Below, one piece after another: positions 26,975 to 35,619 of a stretch of 64,000 bases of DNA. The translations under genes and the position numbers were made by a program. Numbering within the stretch: position 1 is the first letter of the stretch; each line of letters starts with the position of its first letter. Under the pieces are notes generated by a model that was not told the DNA's origin, made no database searches, and saw only the letters and a list, made by a program, of their open reading frames with translations. Source of the stretch: JAICYJ01 sp035695105 (lineage in GTDB: Bacteria; Actinomycetota; Thermoleophilia; Gaiellales; JAICJC01); assembly GCA_035695105.1 (NCBI GenBank), contig DASSEV010000043.1, forward strand, positions 1 to 64,000, read 5' to 3'.

Positions 26975-27327
26975 CCGCCCCCGGCCACCCAGCCCTCGCC
27001 GCCGTCGCTGCGGCGCCGGCCGAACCGTACGAGGACGAGCAGTCGCTCCACCTCGTCCGACGAGACCAGCTCCCACTCCGCCTCGGCCTGGTCGCAGCGG
27101 AGCACCGCTTCGATCAGGTCGCGCAGCCCGGTCGAGTCGATCCGCTGCACCGCCGAGAGGTCGAGCACGATCCGCCGACCGTCCGCGGACGTGACCGCCC
27201 GTTCGGCGGCCTCCACCAGCGCTCCCCTCGCGGCCAGGTCGAGGTCACCCGAGAAGGCGACCCGCACGTCCGCGCCGCCGCTCTCCAGATCGACCACGAA
27301 CGACTCCACCGCTCCGGGGTCACTCAT
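26959..27327 (-). CDS. STAS-domain protein (anti-sigma factor antagonist-like)
   Basis: A 122-residue STAS domain: VRVAFSGDLDLAARGALVEA, then LDLSAVQRIDSTGLRDLIEA, where the DSTGL serine matches the usual phosphorylation site. Such proteins bind anti-sigma kinases in partner switching. No anti-sigma kinase is in the window. It is the last gene of a four-gene reverse group, overlapping the gene before it by 8 bp. The tail is Gly-rich. Confidence 0.83.
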
Positions 27328-27547
27328 CCTCGTCCTCGCCGTCGTACAGCACAGGCGTGGTCTCCAGCGGGGACGCCGGCCCGTTCCCGGGCGCTCCCGG
27401 CGCTCCGCCCGGCCCCGTGTGGCGCCGGTAGCCAGGCGCCACGCCCGGCTCGGCCGTCGGCTGGTGCGAGGAGGGGTTCGCCTCGGCCGGCATCGCCGGG
27501 TCGGTCACGTCCGTGCGCTCGTCGTCCTTCGTTTCATGTGCGTCCAT
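27320..27547 (-). CDS. Small acidic, Pro/Gly-rich protein, function unknown
   Basis: A 75-residue, probably disordered protein (runs such as GGAPGAPGNGP and an acidic end LYDGEDEDE). No family is recognised. ATG 27547 has an AGGAGG site 4 bases upstream. A GTG at 27619, overlapping the LtrA stop, is the alternative and would add 24 residues. It may be co-expressed with the STAS gene. Confidence 0.5.
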   Translation of the reverse strand: MDAHETKDDERTDVTDPAMPAEANPSSHQPTAEPGVAPGYRRHTGPGGAPGAPGNGPASPLETTPVLYDGEDEDE

Positions 27548-27615
27548 CGTGCCTCCTCGTTCCGCGGCCGGAGCTCCGGGTTTGCGTTCTCCGCTCGTAT
27601 TCCCATCGCTGCCCG

Positions 27616-28734
27616 TCACGACACAGGCACGCTCCCCGTCGCCCGCTGCTCCACCACGAAGCTTGCTGCCAGCACGACGATGAGCGCCCCCTCCTGTACC
27701 CCGGCTGGAAGCACCATGCCGATCGGCACGGTGCAGACGGCTGCAAGCGCCGTGACCATCCGCATCGTCGAGATCCCGAGCGCCATGGCCGCCCGGCTGA
27801 GCTGGTCGGCCACGAGGAACAGCGCGGCTCCGCCGCCCAGTTCCAGCGCCTGCGGTGCACCGAGGTGGGAACCGGGCGCCGCCACGCCGTGACGTACGCC
27901 GGCCGCGAACGCGACCACCGCGCCGAGCAGCGCAACGAACACGAGGCCGAACGCACGGACGCCGACCAGCCGGCGGCCGATCGCGATCGCGTGGACGAAC
28001 CCCCGTTCACGCAGCAGGTCGTCGTCGGCGCCGAAATACGCCCACCAGAGGCAACCGGCCATCCCCATCCCGAGCGCGATGGCAGTGAGCGTCGCCGGGT
28101 CGAGCGAGGTGGCCGAGGCGCCGATCCCGACCGCGACGACGGATTCACCGAGCGCCACGAGAACGACGAGCGCGTGCCGCTCGACGAAGTGGTGTGCGCG
28201 CAGGAGGTGGCTCTGGTCGGGGATCAATCGCGGCGAGATCCACTCCGCGCAGGCGGCGAGCGTCCACAGCACGTACTGCGACGTCCCGCCGAGCGCACCA
28301 CCCACGATGACGATCACAGCAAAGGCCACGTTCACCGGGAAGAAGCCGCGGTAGATGATCGCCAGGCTGGGTCGCGTGGACACGGTGAAGAGCCCGCCGT
28401 GGACGAGCACCACCAGCAGGTAGGCCAGGCCGAAGGTGAGACCCTCGCCATGGAATGCCCGCGGAATGGTGAGAGCGAGCACCAGATAGCTCGCCATCCC
28501 GCACACCATCGCGATCCGCCGGGCGGCTCGGTCGGGTGGCACGAGGTTGGTCAGCCAGGCGTAGCCGCCGTACATCCACCACACGATGGCCAGCATCACC
28601 GCGGTCTGCGCCGCTCCCGTCGCGGTCGCGTGCCGGGTCAGCAGGGTCGTGAACTGGGTGATCGTGAAGACGAAGACCAGGTCGAAGAAGAGCTCGAGGC
28701 GCGAGACCTCGGTGACCTCGGCGGCGTCGGTCAT
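27616..28734 (-). CDS. Low temperature requirement A (LtrA) family membrane protein
   Basis: 372 residues with about 10 membrane helices. It opens with the LtrA hallmark VSRLELFFDLVFVFTITQFTTLL, followed by the family segments WWMYGGYAWLTN, HHFVERHALVVLVALGESVV and CLWWAYFG. The biochemical role of LtrA is unresolved. The ATG overlaps the stop of the upstream O-antigen ligase-like gene by 4 bp. Confidence 0.88.
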   Translation of the reverse strand: MTDAAEVTEVSRLELFFDLVFVFTITQFTTLLTRHATATGAAQTAVMLAIVWWMYGGYAWLTNLVPPDRAARRIAMVCGMASYLVLALTIPRAFHGEGLTFGLAYLLVVLVHGGLFTVSTRPSLAIIYRGFFPVNVAFAVIVIVGGALGGTSQYVLWTLAACAEWISPRLIPDQSHLLRAHHFVERHALVVLVALGESVVAVGIGASATSLDPATLTAIALGMGMAGCLWWAYFGADDDLLRERGFVHAIAIGRRLVGVRAFGLVFVALLGAVVAFAAGVRHGVAAPGSHLGAPQALELGGGAALFLVADQLSRAAMALGISTMRMVTALAAVCTVPIGMVLPAGVQEGALIVVLAASFVVEQRATGSVPVS

Positions 28735-29834
28735 GCACCCTGCTCCCTGCTGCCGAGGGCGGCCAGTGCCCCGAGCAGCACCAGCGGCGCGAACGACCAC
28801 GTGAAGTCGTACAGGCCCGAGAGCGCGATCCCGACGGCGGCCACCCCGCACGCGAGGCGCACCGGGTCGCGCGACGCCGTCGCCGCGCCACCCCGCAGGA
28901 GCATCGCGATCAGCGCCACGGCCGTCCCGACCGCGGCCACGACTCCGGCGTCCAGCGCCTCCTGGAGCACCGCGTCGTGCGCCTCGGCCGGGGGCGCGGC
29001 GGTTGCAACCACCGGCTTCACCGGCAGCGTCGTCCCCGGGCCGTAGCCGAGCACCGGCCGGTCGCGTGCGCCGTTCCACGCCGCTCTCCACGCGTCCTGC
29101 CGGGAGCTCAGCGGCCCGTGCCGTAGATGGCGCTCCAGCGCCCGCGTGCTGGGCCCCGCCACGCCGATCGCGACCACGGCGGCGACCGCGGCAACTGCCG
29201 CCGTCCACCCCACCACCGGACGCACCGAGGGGATGCGGACGGCGAACAGGACAGCGACGACGACCAGGCCGATCGCGGCAGCACGGTCGAAGGTGGCGAC
29301 GACGCCTGCGGTCAGCACTGCGCAGGCGACAACGGCCGGCGCACGGTCGAGCGTCCCCTCGGCACGCAACGCGAGCACCGCGGCGATCGCGCAGACGGCG
29401 AGCAGCCCGAGCGCGGGCGGGTACTCGAACGTGCCTCCCGCGCGCCAGATGCCGTCGATCCGCTCGGCGAGCGGCCTGCTGTGCAGGACCAGCCCCGCAA
29501 GCCCCGCCGTCGCGCATGCCAGCCCGACGCCGGCCGTCGCGATCACCACGTGCTGCCCGAGCCGCGGCCCGGCGGCGGACCCCCAGCAGGCGATCACGGC
29601 CACAGCGACGGCCGCCAGCGCCGGGGCGGTGCCGGTGCCGTTCCACGCGAGCGACGCCAGGTTCGCGGCTGCGGCGGCTGCGAGCCCCGCGAGCAGGGGA
29701 TCCCGCAGCGCGGCCGGCCGGGGGCGCGGCCGTACCACCGCCACGCAGGCGATCGCCGCGGCCGCGAGCAGGAGCTGCCCGCCCGCGCGGTACCCCCCGT
29801 GCCAGAGCGCCACCCCAACCGAGGCAGTGATCAC
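28731..29834 (-). CDS. O-antigen ligase/polymerase-like membrane protein
   Basis: About 367 residues, almost entirely hydrophobic helices. A large extracytoplasmic loop contains RQDAWRAAWNGARDRPVLGYGPGTTLP (about 250-275), typical of the Wzy/WaaL (Wzy_C) family. It probably acts in cell-surface glycan assembly. The start is uncertain: GTG 29834 is chosen because starts further upstream would overlap the divergent exported-protein gene. The protein cut by the right edge of the window has the same family pattern. Confidence 0.72.
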   Translation of the reverse strand: MITASVGVALWHGGYRAGGQLLLAAAAIACVAVVRPRPRPAALRDPLLAGLAAAAAANLASLAWNGTGTAPALAAVAVAVIACWGSAAGPRLGQHVVIATAGVGLACATAGLAGLVLHSRPLAERIDGIWRAGGTFEYPPALGLLAVCAIAAVLALRAEGTLDRAPAVVACAVLTAGVVATFDRAAAIGLVVVAVLFAVRIPSVRPVVGWTAAVAAVAAVVAIGVAGPSTRALERHLRHGPLSSRQDAWRAAWNGARDRPVLGYGPGTTLPVKPVVATAAPPAEAHDAVLQEALDAGVVAAVGTAVALIAMLLRGGAATASRDPVRLACGVAAVGIALSGLYDFTWSFAPLVLLGALAALGSREQGA

Positions 29835-29913
29835 CCACCCGATGGGTGAGGGGGACGCGCCCCCGTCCTGCCGATGAGAAGGGCGTACGTTGTCGTCGTT
29901 TGGGGGTCTCTTG

Positions 29914-30357
29914 ATGTCGATCAACCGCATTGTGGTCGTGCTGCCGCTGCTCGCCGGGCTCGTGCTCGCCGGTACCGCAGTGGCGCGCATGATGCCTGTC
30001 CAGACCGTTCGCGATTCGGTCTACCAGACCTGTGCGCACAACGGTGTGCATTTCAACAAGCAGGGGCATGCGAACTGCGGCCTGCACAAGGGCTGGACCG
30101 ACGGGGGAAGCACCGAAGGAAGCACCGGGAGCACCGGCGGCTCGGAGCCCGGAAACACGGGCGACCAGGGCCAGACCAGCTCGGGCGACGCCGGCACCAG
30201 CCACGGCGGTGGCGGCGGCGGGCACGCGCACCACGCCAAGCCGGCGCATGAGCACGGCCACCACAGCTCGCACGGGCACTCCGGCAGCACCGTCCAGCAC
30301 GGCCACTCCGGCCATGCCTCGAGCCACGGCCACGGCCGTGGTCACTCGAAGGGCTAA
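29914..30357 (+). CDS. Small His/Gly-rich exported protein
   Basis: 147 residues. An N-terminal signal-like helix IVVVLPLLAGLVLAGTAVA (about 6-24) is followed by a short two-cysteine segment (CAHNGVHFNKQGHANC) and then a long low-complexity tail rich in Ser, Gly and His (GHAHHAKPAHEHGHH and similar). The histidine density suggests metal binding or a cell-wall role, but that is inference. A GGGGG site lies 7 bases before the ATG. A similar protein occurs at 48457-49281. Confidence 0.65.
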   Translation: MSINRIVVVLPLLAGLVLAGTAVARMMPVQTVRDSVYQTCAHNGVHFNKQGHANCGLHKGWTDGGSTEGSTGSTGGSEPGNTGDQGQTSSGDAGTSHGGGGGGHAHHAKPAHEHGHHSSHGHSGSTVQHGHSGHASSHGHGRGHSKG

Positions 30358-30368
30358 GCGCTAGCGAG

Positions 30369-30408
30369 GGAGCGGGTCGGTGGCCGGGGGCCGCCATCGA
30401 CCCGCTCC
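30369..30408 (+). terminator. Hairpin between His-rich gene and purL
   Basis: Arms GGAGCGGGTCG and CGACCCGCTCC (11 bp, perfect) surround a GC-rich loop that can pair further (GTGGC with GCCGC). It lies 11 bases after the upstream stop and just before the purL start, so it probably isolates purine block 2. Confidence 0.5.
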
Positions 30409-30414
30409 GGTACC

Positions 30415-32598
30415 ATGCGTCGTGCGCTTGTGACTGCCGTGACGCCTCAGCCGCTCCATCGCGCCCTCGGCCTGACCGATGGTGAGCTCGAACGGATCTG
30501 CGACCTGCTGGGGCGAGATCCCAACGACTTCGAGCTGGCCGTGTACTCGCTGCTCTGGAGCGAGCACTGCGGCTACAAGCATTCGCGTCCGCTGCTCGGG
30601 CGGTTCCCGACCTCGGGGCCCCACGTGCTGCAGGGGCCGGGCGAGAATGCCGGCGTGATCGACGTCGGCGACGGCCTGGCCGTGGCGCTGAAGGTCGAGA
30701 GCCACAATCACCCGTCCGCCGTCGAGCCGTTCCAGGGCGCTGCGACCGGCGTGGGCGGCATCCTCCGCGACATCTTCGCGATGGGCGCGCGGCCGATCGC
30801 GATCCTCGACTCCCTGCGGTTCGGCGAGCTCGGCACGGATCACCAGCGCCACCTGTTCTCGCAGGTGGTGGCCGGCGTCGGGCACTACGGCAACTGCGTC
30901 GGTGTCGCCAACCTCGGCGGCGAGGTGTACTTCGAGCCGGCCTACGAGCACAACTGCCTGGTCAACGCCATGTGCGTGGGGCTGCTGCCGGCGGAGCGGC
31001 TGACCTCGGCCGGCGCGACCGGCGTCGGGAACCTGCTGGTCCTGTACGGCTCGCGCACCGGCCGCGACGGCATCGGCGGCGCCAGCGTGCTGGCGTCGCA
31101 GGGCTTTGACGAGGGCTCGGCAGACAAGCGACCGAGCGTTCAGATCGGGGATCCGTTCATGGGCAAGAAGCTGATCGAGTGCACGCTCGAGCTGCTCGAC
31201 CGCGAGCTGCTGGCCTCGCTGCAGGATCTGGGCGCCGCGGGCCTCGCGTCGTCCACGTCGGAGATGGCCTCGCACGGAGGCGTCGGGCTGGACGTCGATC
31301 TCTCGCTGGTGCCGCTGCGCGAGTCCGACATGCAGCCGTTCGAGATCATGATCTCCGAGTCCCAGGAGCGGATGGCGGCGATCGTCGCCCCCGACCTGCT
31401 CAACCAGGTGCTCGAGACATGCGAGCGGTGGGAGGTCGACGCGACGGTGATCGGATCGGTCACCGAGGGCGGCATGCTGCGTGCCTTCTTCGACGGCGAG
31501 GTGGTCGGCGAGATCCCGGTCGAGACGCTGGTCGACGGTGCCCCCCGGTACGAGGTCGAGCGCACCCGGCCCGAGCGCCTGGCCGACGAGCCGCTGGCGC
31601 CGCAGGCGGCCGGCGACGTGATCGGCGGCCTGCGCAAGCTGCTGGCCTCGCAGAACATCGCCAGCCGCCGGTGGATCTACCAGCAGTACGACCAGCTGGT
31701 CGGCTCGGGCACCGCCATCCGGCCGGGCGGTGACGCCGGCGTCGTGCGGCTGACGCCGTCGCGCCGTGCGATCGCGGTGTCGCTCGACGGCAACGGCCGG
31801 CGCACCTGGCTGGATCCGCGCCGCGGCGGGGCTGCGGCGGTCTGCGAGGCGGCCCGGAACGTGGCCTGCACCGGCGCCCGCCCCGCCGCCGTCACCAACT
31901 GCCTGAACTTCGGCAATCCCGAGACCGGCGAGGTGGGCTACGAGCTGGCCGAGGCGATCGAGGGCATGTCGCAGGCGTGTGAGGCGCTCGGGCTCCCGGT
32001 CGTGTCTGGCAACGTGTCGCTCTACAACGAGCACTACGGGCGGCCGATCTATCCGACCCCGGTGGTCGGCGTGGTCGGCGTCCTCGACGATGCGGAGCTG
32101 GCGGTGGGGGCGGCGTTCCGCGAGCAGGGCGATGCGGTGCTGCTGGCCGGAGACGGCCCATCGGCGCTGGACGGGTCGGAATACCAGAAGGTCGTGCTCG
32201 GCACGGTGGCCGGACGCATCCCCGAGCCCGATCTCGAGAACGAGCGCCGGCTGCACCAGTTCCTCGCGTCGGCGGCGGAGCGCCGGCTGCTGCGAAGCGC
32301 GCACGACGTCGCGGATGGCGGCCTGGCCGTGGCGCTGGCGGAGTCGGCGATAGCCGGACGCGTCGGCGTCACGGCAGCCTGCGACGATCCGTTCGGCGAG
32401 GGCGATGGTCGGGTCGTGATCAGCGTTCGCGGGGCCGACGTGCAGGCCGTGGCGGAGCTGGCGGGCGAGCTTCCCCTGCGCGAGATCGGACGCGTGGGCG
32501 GCGATGCGATCGTGCTCGCCGGCGCATCGCTGCCGCTGGATGAGGCGGTGCGCATCTGGGAGTCGGCCCTTCCCGCCGCCGTGGAGGGCGGCATCTGA
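30415..32598 (+). CDS. purL: FGAM synthase subunit II
   Basis: 727 residues, the size of the small (PurSQ-dependent) PurL. It contains YSLLWSEHCGYKHS near residue 48, KVESHNHPSAVEPFQGAATGVGG, DLGAAGLASSTSEMA and the second repeat CLNFGNPE. It makes FGAM from FGAR with ammonia from PurQ. It has no ribosome site before the ATG, and a GTG at 30430 is an alternative. It ends one base into purF (TGATG). Confidence 0.94.
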   Translation: MRRALVTAVTPQPLHRALGLTDGELERICDLLGRDPNDFELAVYSLLWSEHCGYKHSRPLLGRFPTSGPHVLQGPGENAGVIDVGDGLAVALKVESHNHPSAVEPFQGAATGVGGILRDIFAMGARPIAILDSLRFGELGTDHQRHLFSQVVAGVGHYGNCVGVANLGGEVYFEPAYEHNCLVNAMCVGLLPAERLTSAGATGVGNLLVLYGSRTGRDGIGGASVLASQGFDEGSADKRPSVQIGDPFMGKKLIECTLELLDRELLASLQDLGAAGLASSTSEMASHGGVGLDVDLSLVPLRESDMQPFEIMISESQERMAAIVAPDLLNQVLETCERWEVDATVIGSVTEGGMLRAFFDGEVVGEIPVETLVDGAPRYEVERTRPERLADEPLAPQAAGDVIGGLRKLLASQNIASRRWIYQQYDQLVGSGTAIRPGGDAGVVRLTPSRRAIAVSLDGNGRRTWLDPRRGGAAAVCEAARNVACTGARPAAVTNCLNFGNPETGEVGYELAEAIEGMSQACEALGLPVVSGNVSLYNEHYGRPIYPTPVVGVVGVLDDAELAVGAAFREQGDAVLLAGDGPSALDGSEYQKVVLGTVAGRIPEPDLENERRLHQFLASAAERRLLRSAHDVADGGLAVALAESAIAGRVGVTAACDDPFGEGDGRVVISVRGADVQAVAELAGELPLREIGRVGGDAIVLAGASLPLDEAVRIWESALPAAVEGGI

Positions 32599-34019
32599 TG
32601 TGCGGCGTGTTCGGCATCTACGACCCGGTCGGCGAGCCCGACCGTGACGTCGCCCGGCTCACCTTCTTCGGGCTCTACGCGCTGCAGCACCGCGGCCAGG
32701 AGAGCGCCGGCATCGCGGTGTCCGACGGCGGCCGCGTCGTCGCCATGAAGGACATGGGACTCGTGAGCCAGGTGTTCGACGAGCCGAAGCTGTCGGCGCT
32801 GCAGGGCCGGATGGCGATCGGCCACGCCCGGTACTCGACAACCGGATCGACCGCATGGCGCAACGCCCAGCCGGTGGTGCAGCACGCCGCCGGGCGCACG
32901 ATCGCGCTCGGCCACAACGGGAACCTGACCAACACCGCCGAGCTGCGGGAGGAGCTGCGGGGCAACCGCGTGCGGCTGCAGTCCACGTCGGACACCGAGG
33001 TGATCGCCGCCCTGATCGCCCGGCACCCGTCCGGCGACCTGGAGCAGGCGATCGTCGACGCCATGGCCCGCGTCGAGGGCGCGTTCGCCGCCGTCGTCCT
33101 CACCGAGGGTGCGGTCGCCGGATTCCGCGACCCGGACGGCATCAGGCCGCTGGTCGTGGGCCGGCTGGACGACGCGTTCGTGCTGGCGTCCGAGACATGC
33201 GCGCTCGACATCATCGGCGCCAGCTTCGAGCGCGAGCTGCGGCCGGGCGAGATGGTGATCGTCGACGAGCACGGTCCGCGGTTCCGCCAGGCCGTCGAGC
33301 CGCGGTCGCAGTCGCTCTGCATCTTCGAGTACATCTACTTCGCGCGGCCGGACTCCGAGATGCAGGGCGAGGGCCTGCACGACGTCCGCGGGAGGATGGG
33401 CGAGCAGCTGGCGCAGGAAGCGCCCGTGGACGCCGACGTCGTCATCCCGGTGCCGGACTCGGGGACGCCGGCGGCCGTCGGCTACGCACGCCGCAGCGGT
33501 ATCCCGTTCGGCGAGGGCCTCGTCAAGAACCGCTACGTCGGCCGCACGTTCATCCAGCCCGACCAGGGGCTGCGGGAGCGCGGCGTGCGCCTCAAGTTCA
33601 ACGTGCTGCCGTCCGTGCTGCGCGGCAAGCGCGTGGTCGTGGTCGACGACTCGATCGTGCGCGGCTCGACCACGCGCAAGCTGGTGCAGATGCTGTTCGA
33701 GGCGGGCGCGCTCGAGGTGCACCTGCGTGTCAGCTCGCCACCGATCATCTCGCCCTGCTTCTACGGGATCGACATGGCCGACCAGAGCGAGCTGCTCGCG
33801 GCGGGCCGGTCGATCGAGGAGGTGCGCGAGCGCCTCGGCGCCACGTCGCTTGCCTACCTATCCCTCGACGGCCTGCAGGAATCGACCGGCCAGAGCTCCG
33901 ACCGGTTCTGCCGCGCGTGCCTGACCGGCGACTATCCGACCGACATCCCCGACGAGATGCGCAACGCCAAGCTGCGGTTCGAGCAGCTGGCGGCGGCCGA
34001 GGCTGCGGCCGCTCGATGA
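32598..34019 (+). CDS. purF: Amidophosphoribosyltransferase
   Basis: 473 residues. It has an N-terminal amidotransferase with Cys2 (MCGVFGIYDPVGEP), LQHRGQESAGIAV and GHNGNLTN, then a phosphoribosyltransferase domain with the PRPP loop VVVVDDSIVRGSTTRKLV (about 347-364). No long propeptide precedes Cys2. CPVGI-like iron-sulfur cysteines of the Bacillus type may be present at the C-terminus (FCRACLTGDYP). First committed step of purine synthesis. Confidence 0.96.
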   Translation: MCGVFGIYDPVGEPDRDVARLTFFGLYALQHRGQESAGIAVSDGGRVVAMKDMGLVSQVFDEPKLSALQGRMAIGHARYSTTGSTAWRNAQPVVQHAAGRTIALGHNGNLTNTAELREELRGNRVRLQSTSDTEVIAALIARHPSGDLEQAIVDAMARVEGAFAAVVLTEGAVAGFRDPDGIRPLVVGRLDDAFVLASETCALDIIGASFERELRPGEMVIVDEHGPRFRQAVEPRSQSLCIFEYIYFARPDSEMQGEGLHDVRGRMGEQLAQEAPVDADVVIPVPDSGTPAAVGYARRSGIPFGEGLVKNRYVGRTFIQPDQGLRERGVRLKFNVLPSVLRGKRVVVVDDSIVRGSTTRKLVQMLFEAGALEVHLRVSSPPIISPCFYGIDMADQSELLAAGRSIEEVRERLGATSLAYLSLDGLQESTGQSSDRFCRACLTGDYPTDIPDEMRNAKLRFEQLAAAEAAAAR

Positions 34020-35041
34020 GCGGCGAGCAGCCGCTGACGTACGGCGACGCGGGGGTCAGCCTGGATGCGGCCGAGGCCGTCGTCGGCCGGATAGCCGCGG
34101 CAGTCGAGTCGACCCGCACCCGCGAGGTGCTGGGCAGCCTGGGCGGCTTCTCGGGCCTCTACGCCCCCAGCGCCGGCGATCCCGCGATCGCCGCCGGCTG
34201 TGACGGCGTCGGGACGAAGATCCTGCTCGGCGCCCAGGCCGGGCGCCTGCACGGCCTGGGCATCGACCTGGTCGCGATGAGCGTCAACGACGTCATCACC
34301 ACCGGCGCCCGGCCGGCCTTCTTCCTCGATGTGATCACGTGCGGGCGCCTCGACCCCGACCGCATCGCGCAGCTCGTGGAGGGGATCGCGGAGGGGTGCC
34401 GCCGCGCCGGCTGCGCCCTGCTCGGAGGCGAGACGGCCGAGCATCCCGACATGATGCAGCCCGACGAGTTCGACATGGCCGGCTTCGCAGTGGCCGTCGG
34501 CGAGCGCCGCGACCTGGTCGGCGGCGCCCGGGTGCGGGCGGGGGATGTGATCATCGGCCTGGCATCGAGCGGGCCGCACTCCAACGGGTTCTCGCTCGTG
34601 CGCCGGCTGGTCGAGCGCGCCGGCGTCGGGCTCGACGACCGCCCGGAGGGGCTGGGCGGAGCATCGGTCGCCGACGCGCTGCTCGAGCCGACGCGCATCT
34701 ACGCCCGGCCCATCCGCGAGCTGACTGCGACGGTGGACGTCCGCGCGATGGCGCACATCACGGGCGGCGGCATCCCCGGCAACCTCGCCCGGCCGCTGCC
34801 CGCTGGGCTGGCGGCCGAGATCGAGCTCGGCAGCTGGGAGCGCCCGGCCGTGTTCACCTGGCTCGCCTCGCTCGGCGTCGAGGAGGACGAGATGCGCCGC
34901 GTGTTCAACCTCGGCCTCGGCTATGCCGCGATCGTTGCGGCGGATGATTCCGAGGTGGCGTTGCGGGCGCTGGATCGCGCGGGCGAGCGCGCCTGGGTCG
35001 CGGGGCGGGTCGTGGAGGGCAGCGGGGTGCTCCTGCGGTGA
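34016..35041 (+). CDS. purM: Phosphoribosylformylglycinamidine cyclo-ligase (AIR synthetase)
   Basis: 341 residues, standard length. It contains AAGCDGVGTKILLG, DLVAMSVNDVITTGARP, GGETAEHPDMM and ITGGGIPGNLAR. It closes the imidazole ring, giving AIR from FGAM and ATP. It overlaps purF and purN by 4 bp each. Confidence 0.96.
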   Translation: MSGEQPLTYGDAGVSLDAAEAVVGRIAAAVESTRTREVLGSLGGFSGLYAPSAGDPAIAAGCDGVGTKILLGAQAGRLHGLGIDLVAMSVNDVITTGARPAFFLDVITCGRLDPDRIAQLVEGIAEGCRRAGCALLGGETAEHPDMMQPDEFDMAGFAVAVGERRDLVGGARVRAGDVIIGLASSGPHSNGFSLVRRLVERAGVGLDDRPEGLGGASVADALLEPTRIYARPIRELTATVDVRAMAHITGGGIPGNLARPLPAGLAAEIELGSWERPAVFTWLASLGVEEDEMRRVFNLGLGYAAIVAADDSEVALRALDRAGERAWVAGRVVEGSGVLLR

Positions 35042-35619
35042 GGGTCGGCGTCCTCATCTCGGGGACGGGGAGCAACCTGCAGGCGCTGATCGACGACCCC
35101 GCGATCGACGTCGCCTGCGTGGGATCCAGCCGCGAGGAGGCGGGCGGGATCGAGCGTGCCCGTGCGGCCGGGATCGACACGCTGGTCAGCGCAGACGAGG
35201 ACGAGACGGCGCGGTTCCTCGATGCTCACGGCGTCGGACTCGTTGTCCTGGCAGGCTACATGCGGGTGCTGTCTCCGGATTTCGTGCGCCGGTACTCGGG
35301 GCGCATCCTCAACCTGCACCCATCGCTGCTTCCCGCATTCCCCGGCGCACGGGCCGTCCGGGACGCCGTCGAGCATGGCGTGCGGGTGACCGGCGTCACC
35401 GTGCACCTCATCGACGACGACCACGTCGCGGTCGACAGCGGCCCGATCGTCCTGCAGGAGGCGATGGAGGTCTCGTATGATGAGCGCCCCGAGGACGTTG
35501 CGGCGCGGCTGCACGAGATCGAGCACCGGCTGCTGCCTCGGGCGGTGCACCTGTTCTGTGCCGGACGGCTCGAGGTGAGCGGCCGGCGGGTCCGCGTCAA
35601 GGACGAGCCTCTGGCATGA
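35038..35619 (+). CDS. purN: Phosphoribosylglycinamide formyltransferase
   Basis: 193 residues with the GART motifs VGVLISGTGSNLQAL, VLAGYMRVLS, the catalytic Asn/His in NLHPSLLPAFPG (about 103), and the Asp in HLIDDDHVAVDSGPI. It uses 10-formyl-THF, the same carrier produced by the C1 block at 12.8-15.1 kb. GTG start overlapping purM. Confidence 0.96.
   Translation: MRVGVLISGTGSNLQALIDDPAIDVACVGSSREEAGGIERARAAGIDTLVSADEDETARFLDAHGVGLVVLAGYMRVLSPDFVRRYSGRILNLHPSLLPAFPGARAVRDAVEHGVRVTGVTVHLIDDDHVAVDSGPIVLQEAMEVSYDERPEDVAARLHEIEHRLLPRAVHLFCAGRLEVSGRRVRVKDEPLA

Noticed and set aside
28735..30345. A long reverse-strand N-terminal extension of LtrA giving a 909-residue protein
   Set aside because: The extension is out of frame with the O-antigen ligase-like gene and has Arg/Gly-rich non-protein composition; the ATG at 28734 begins the LtrA hallmark.
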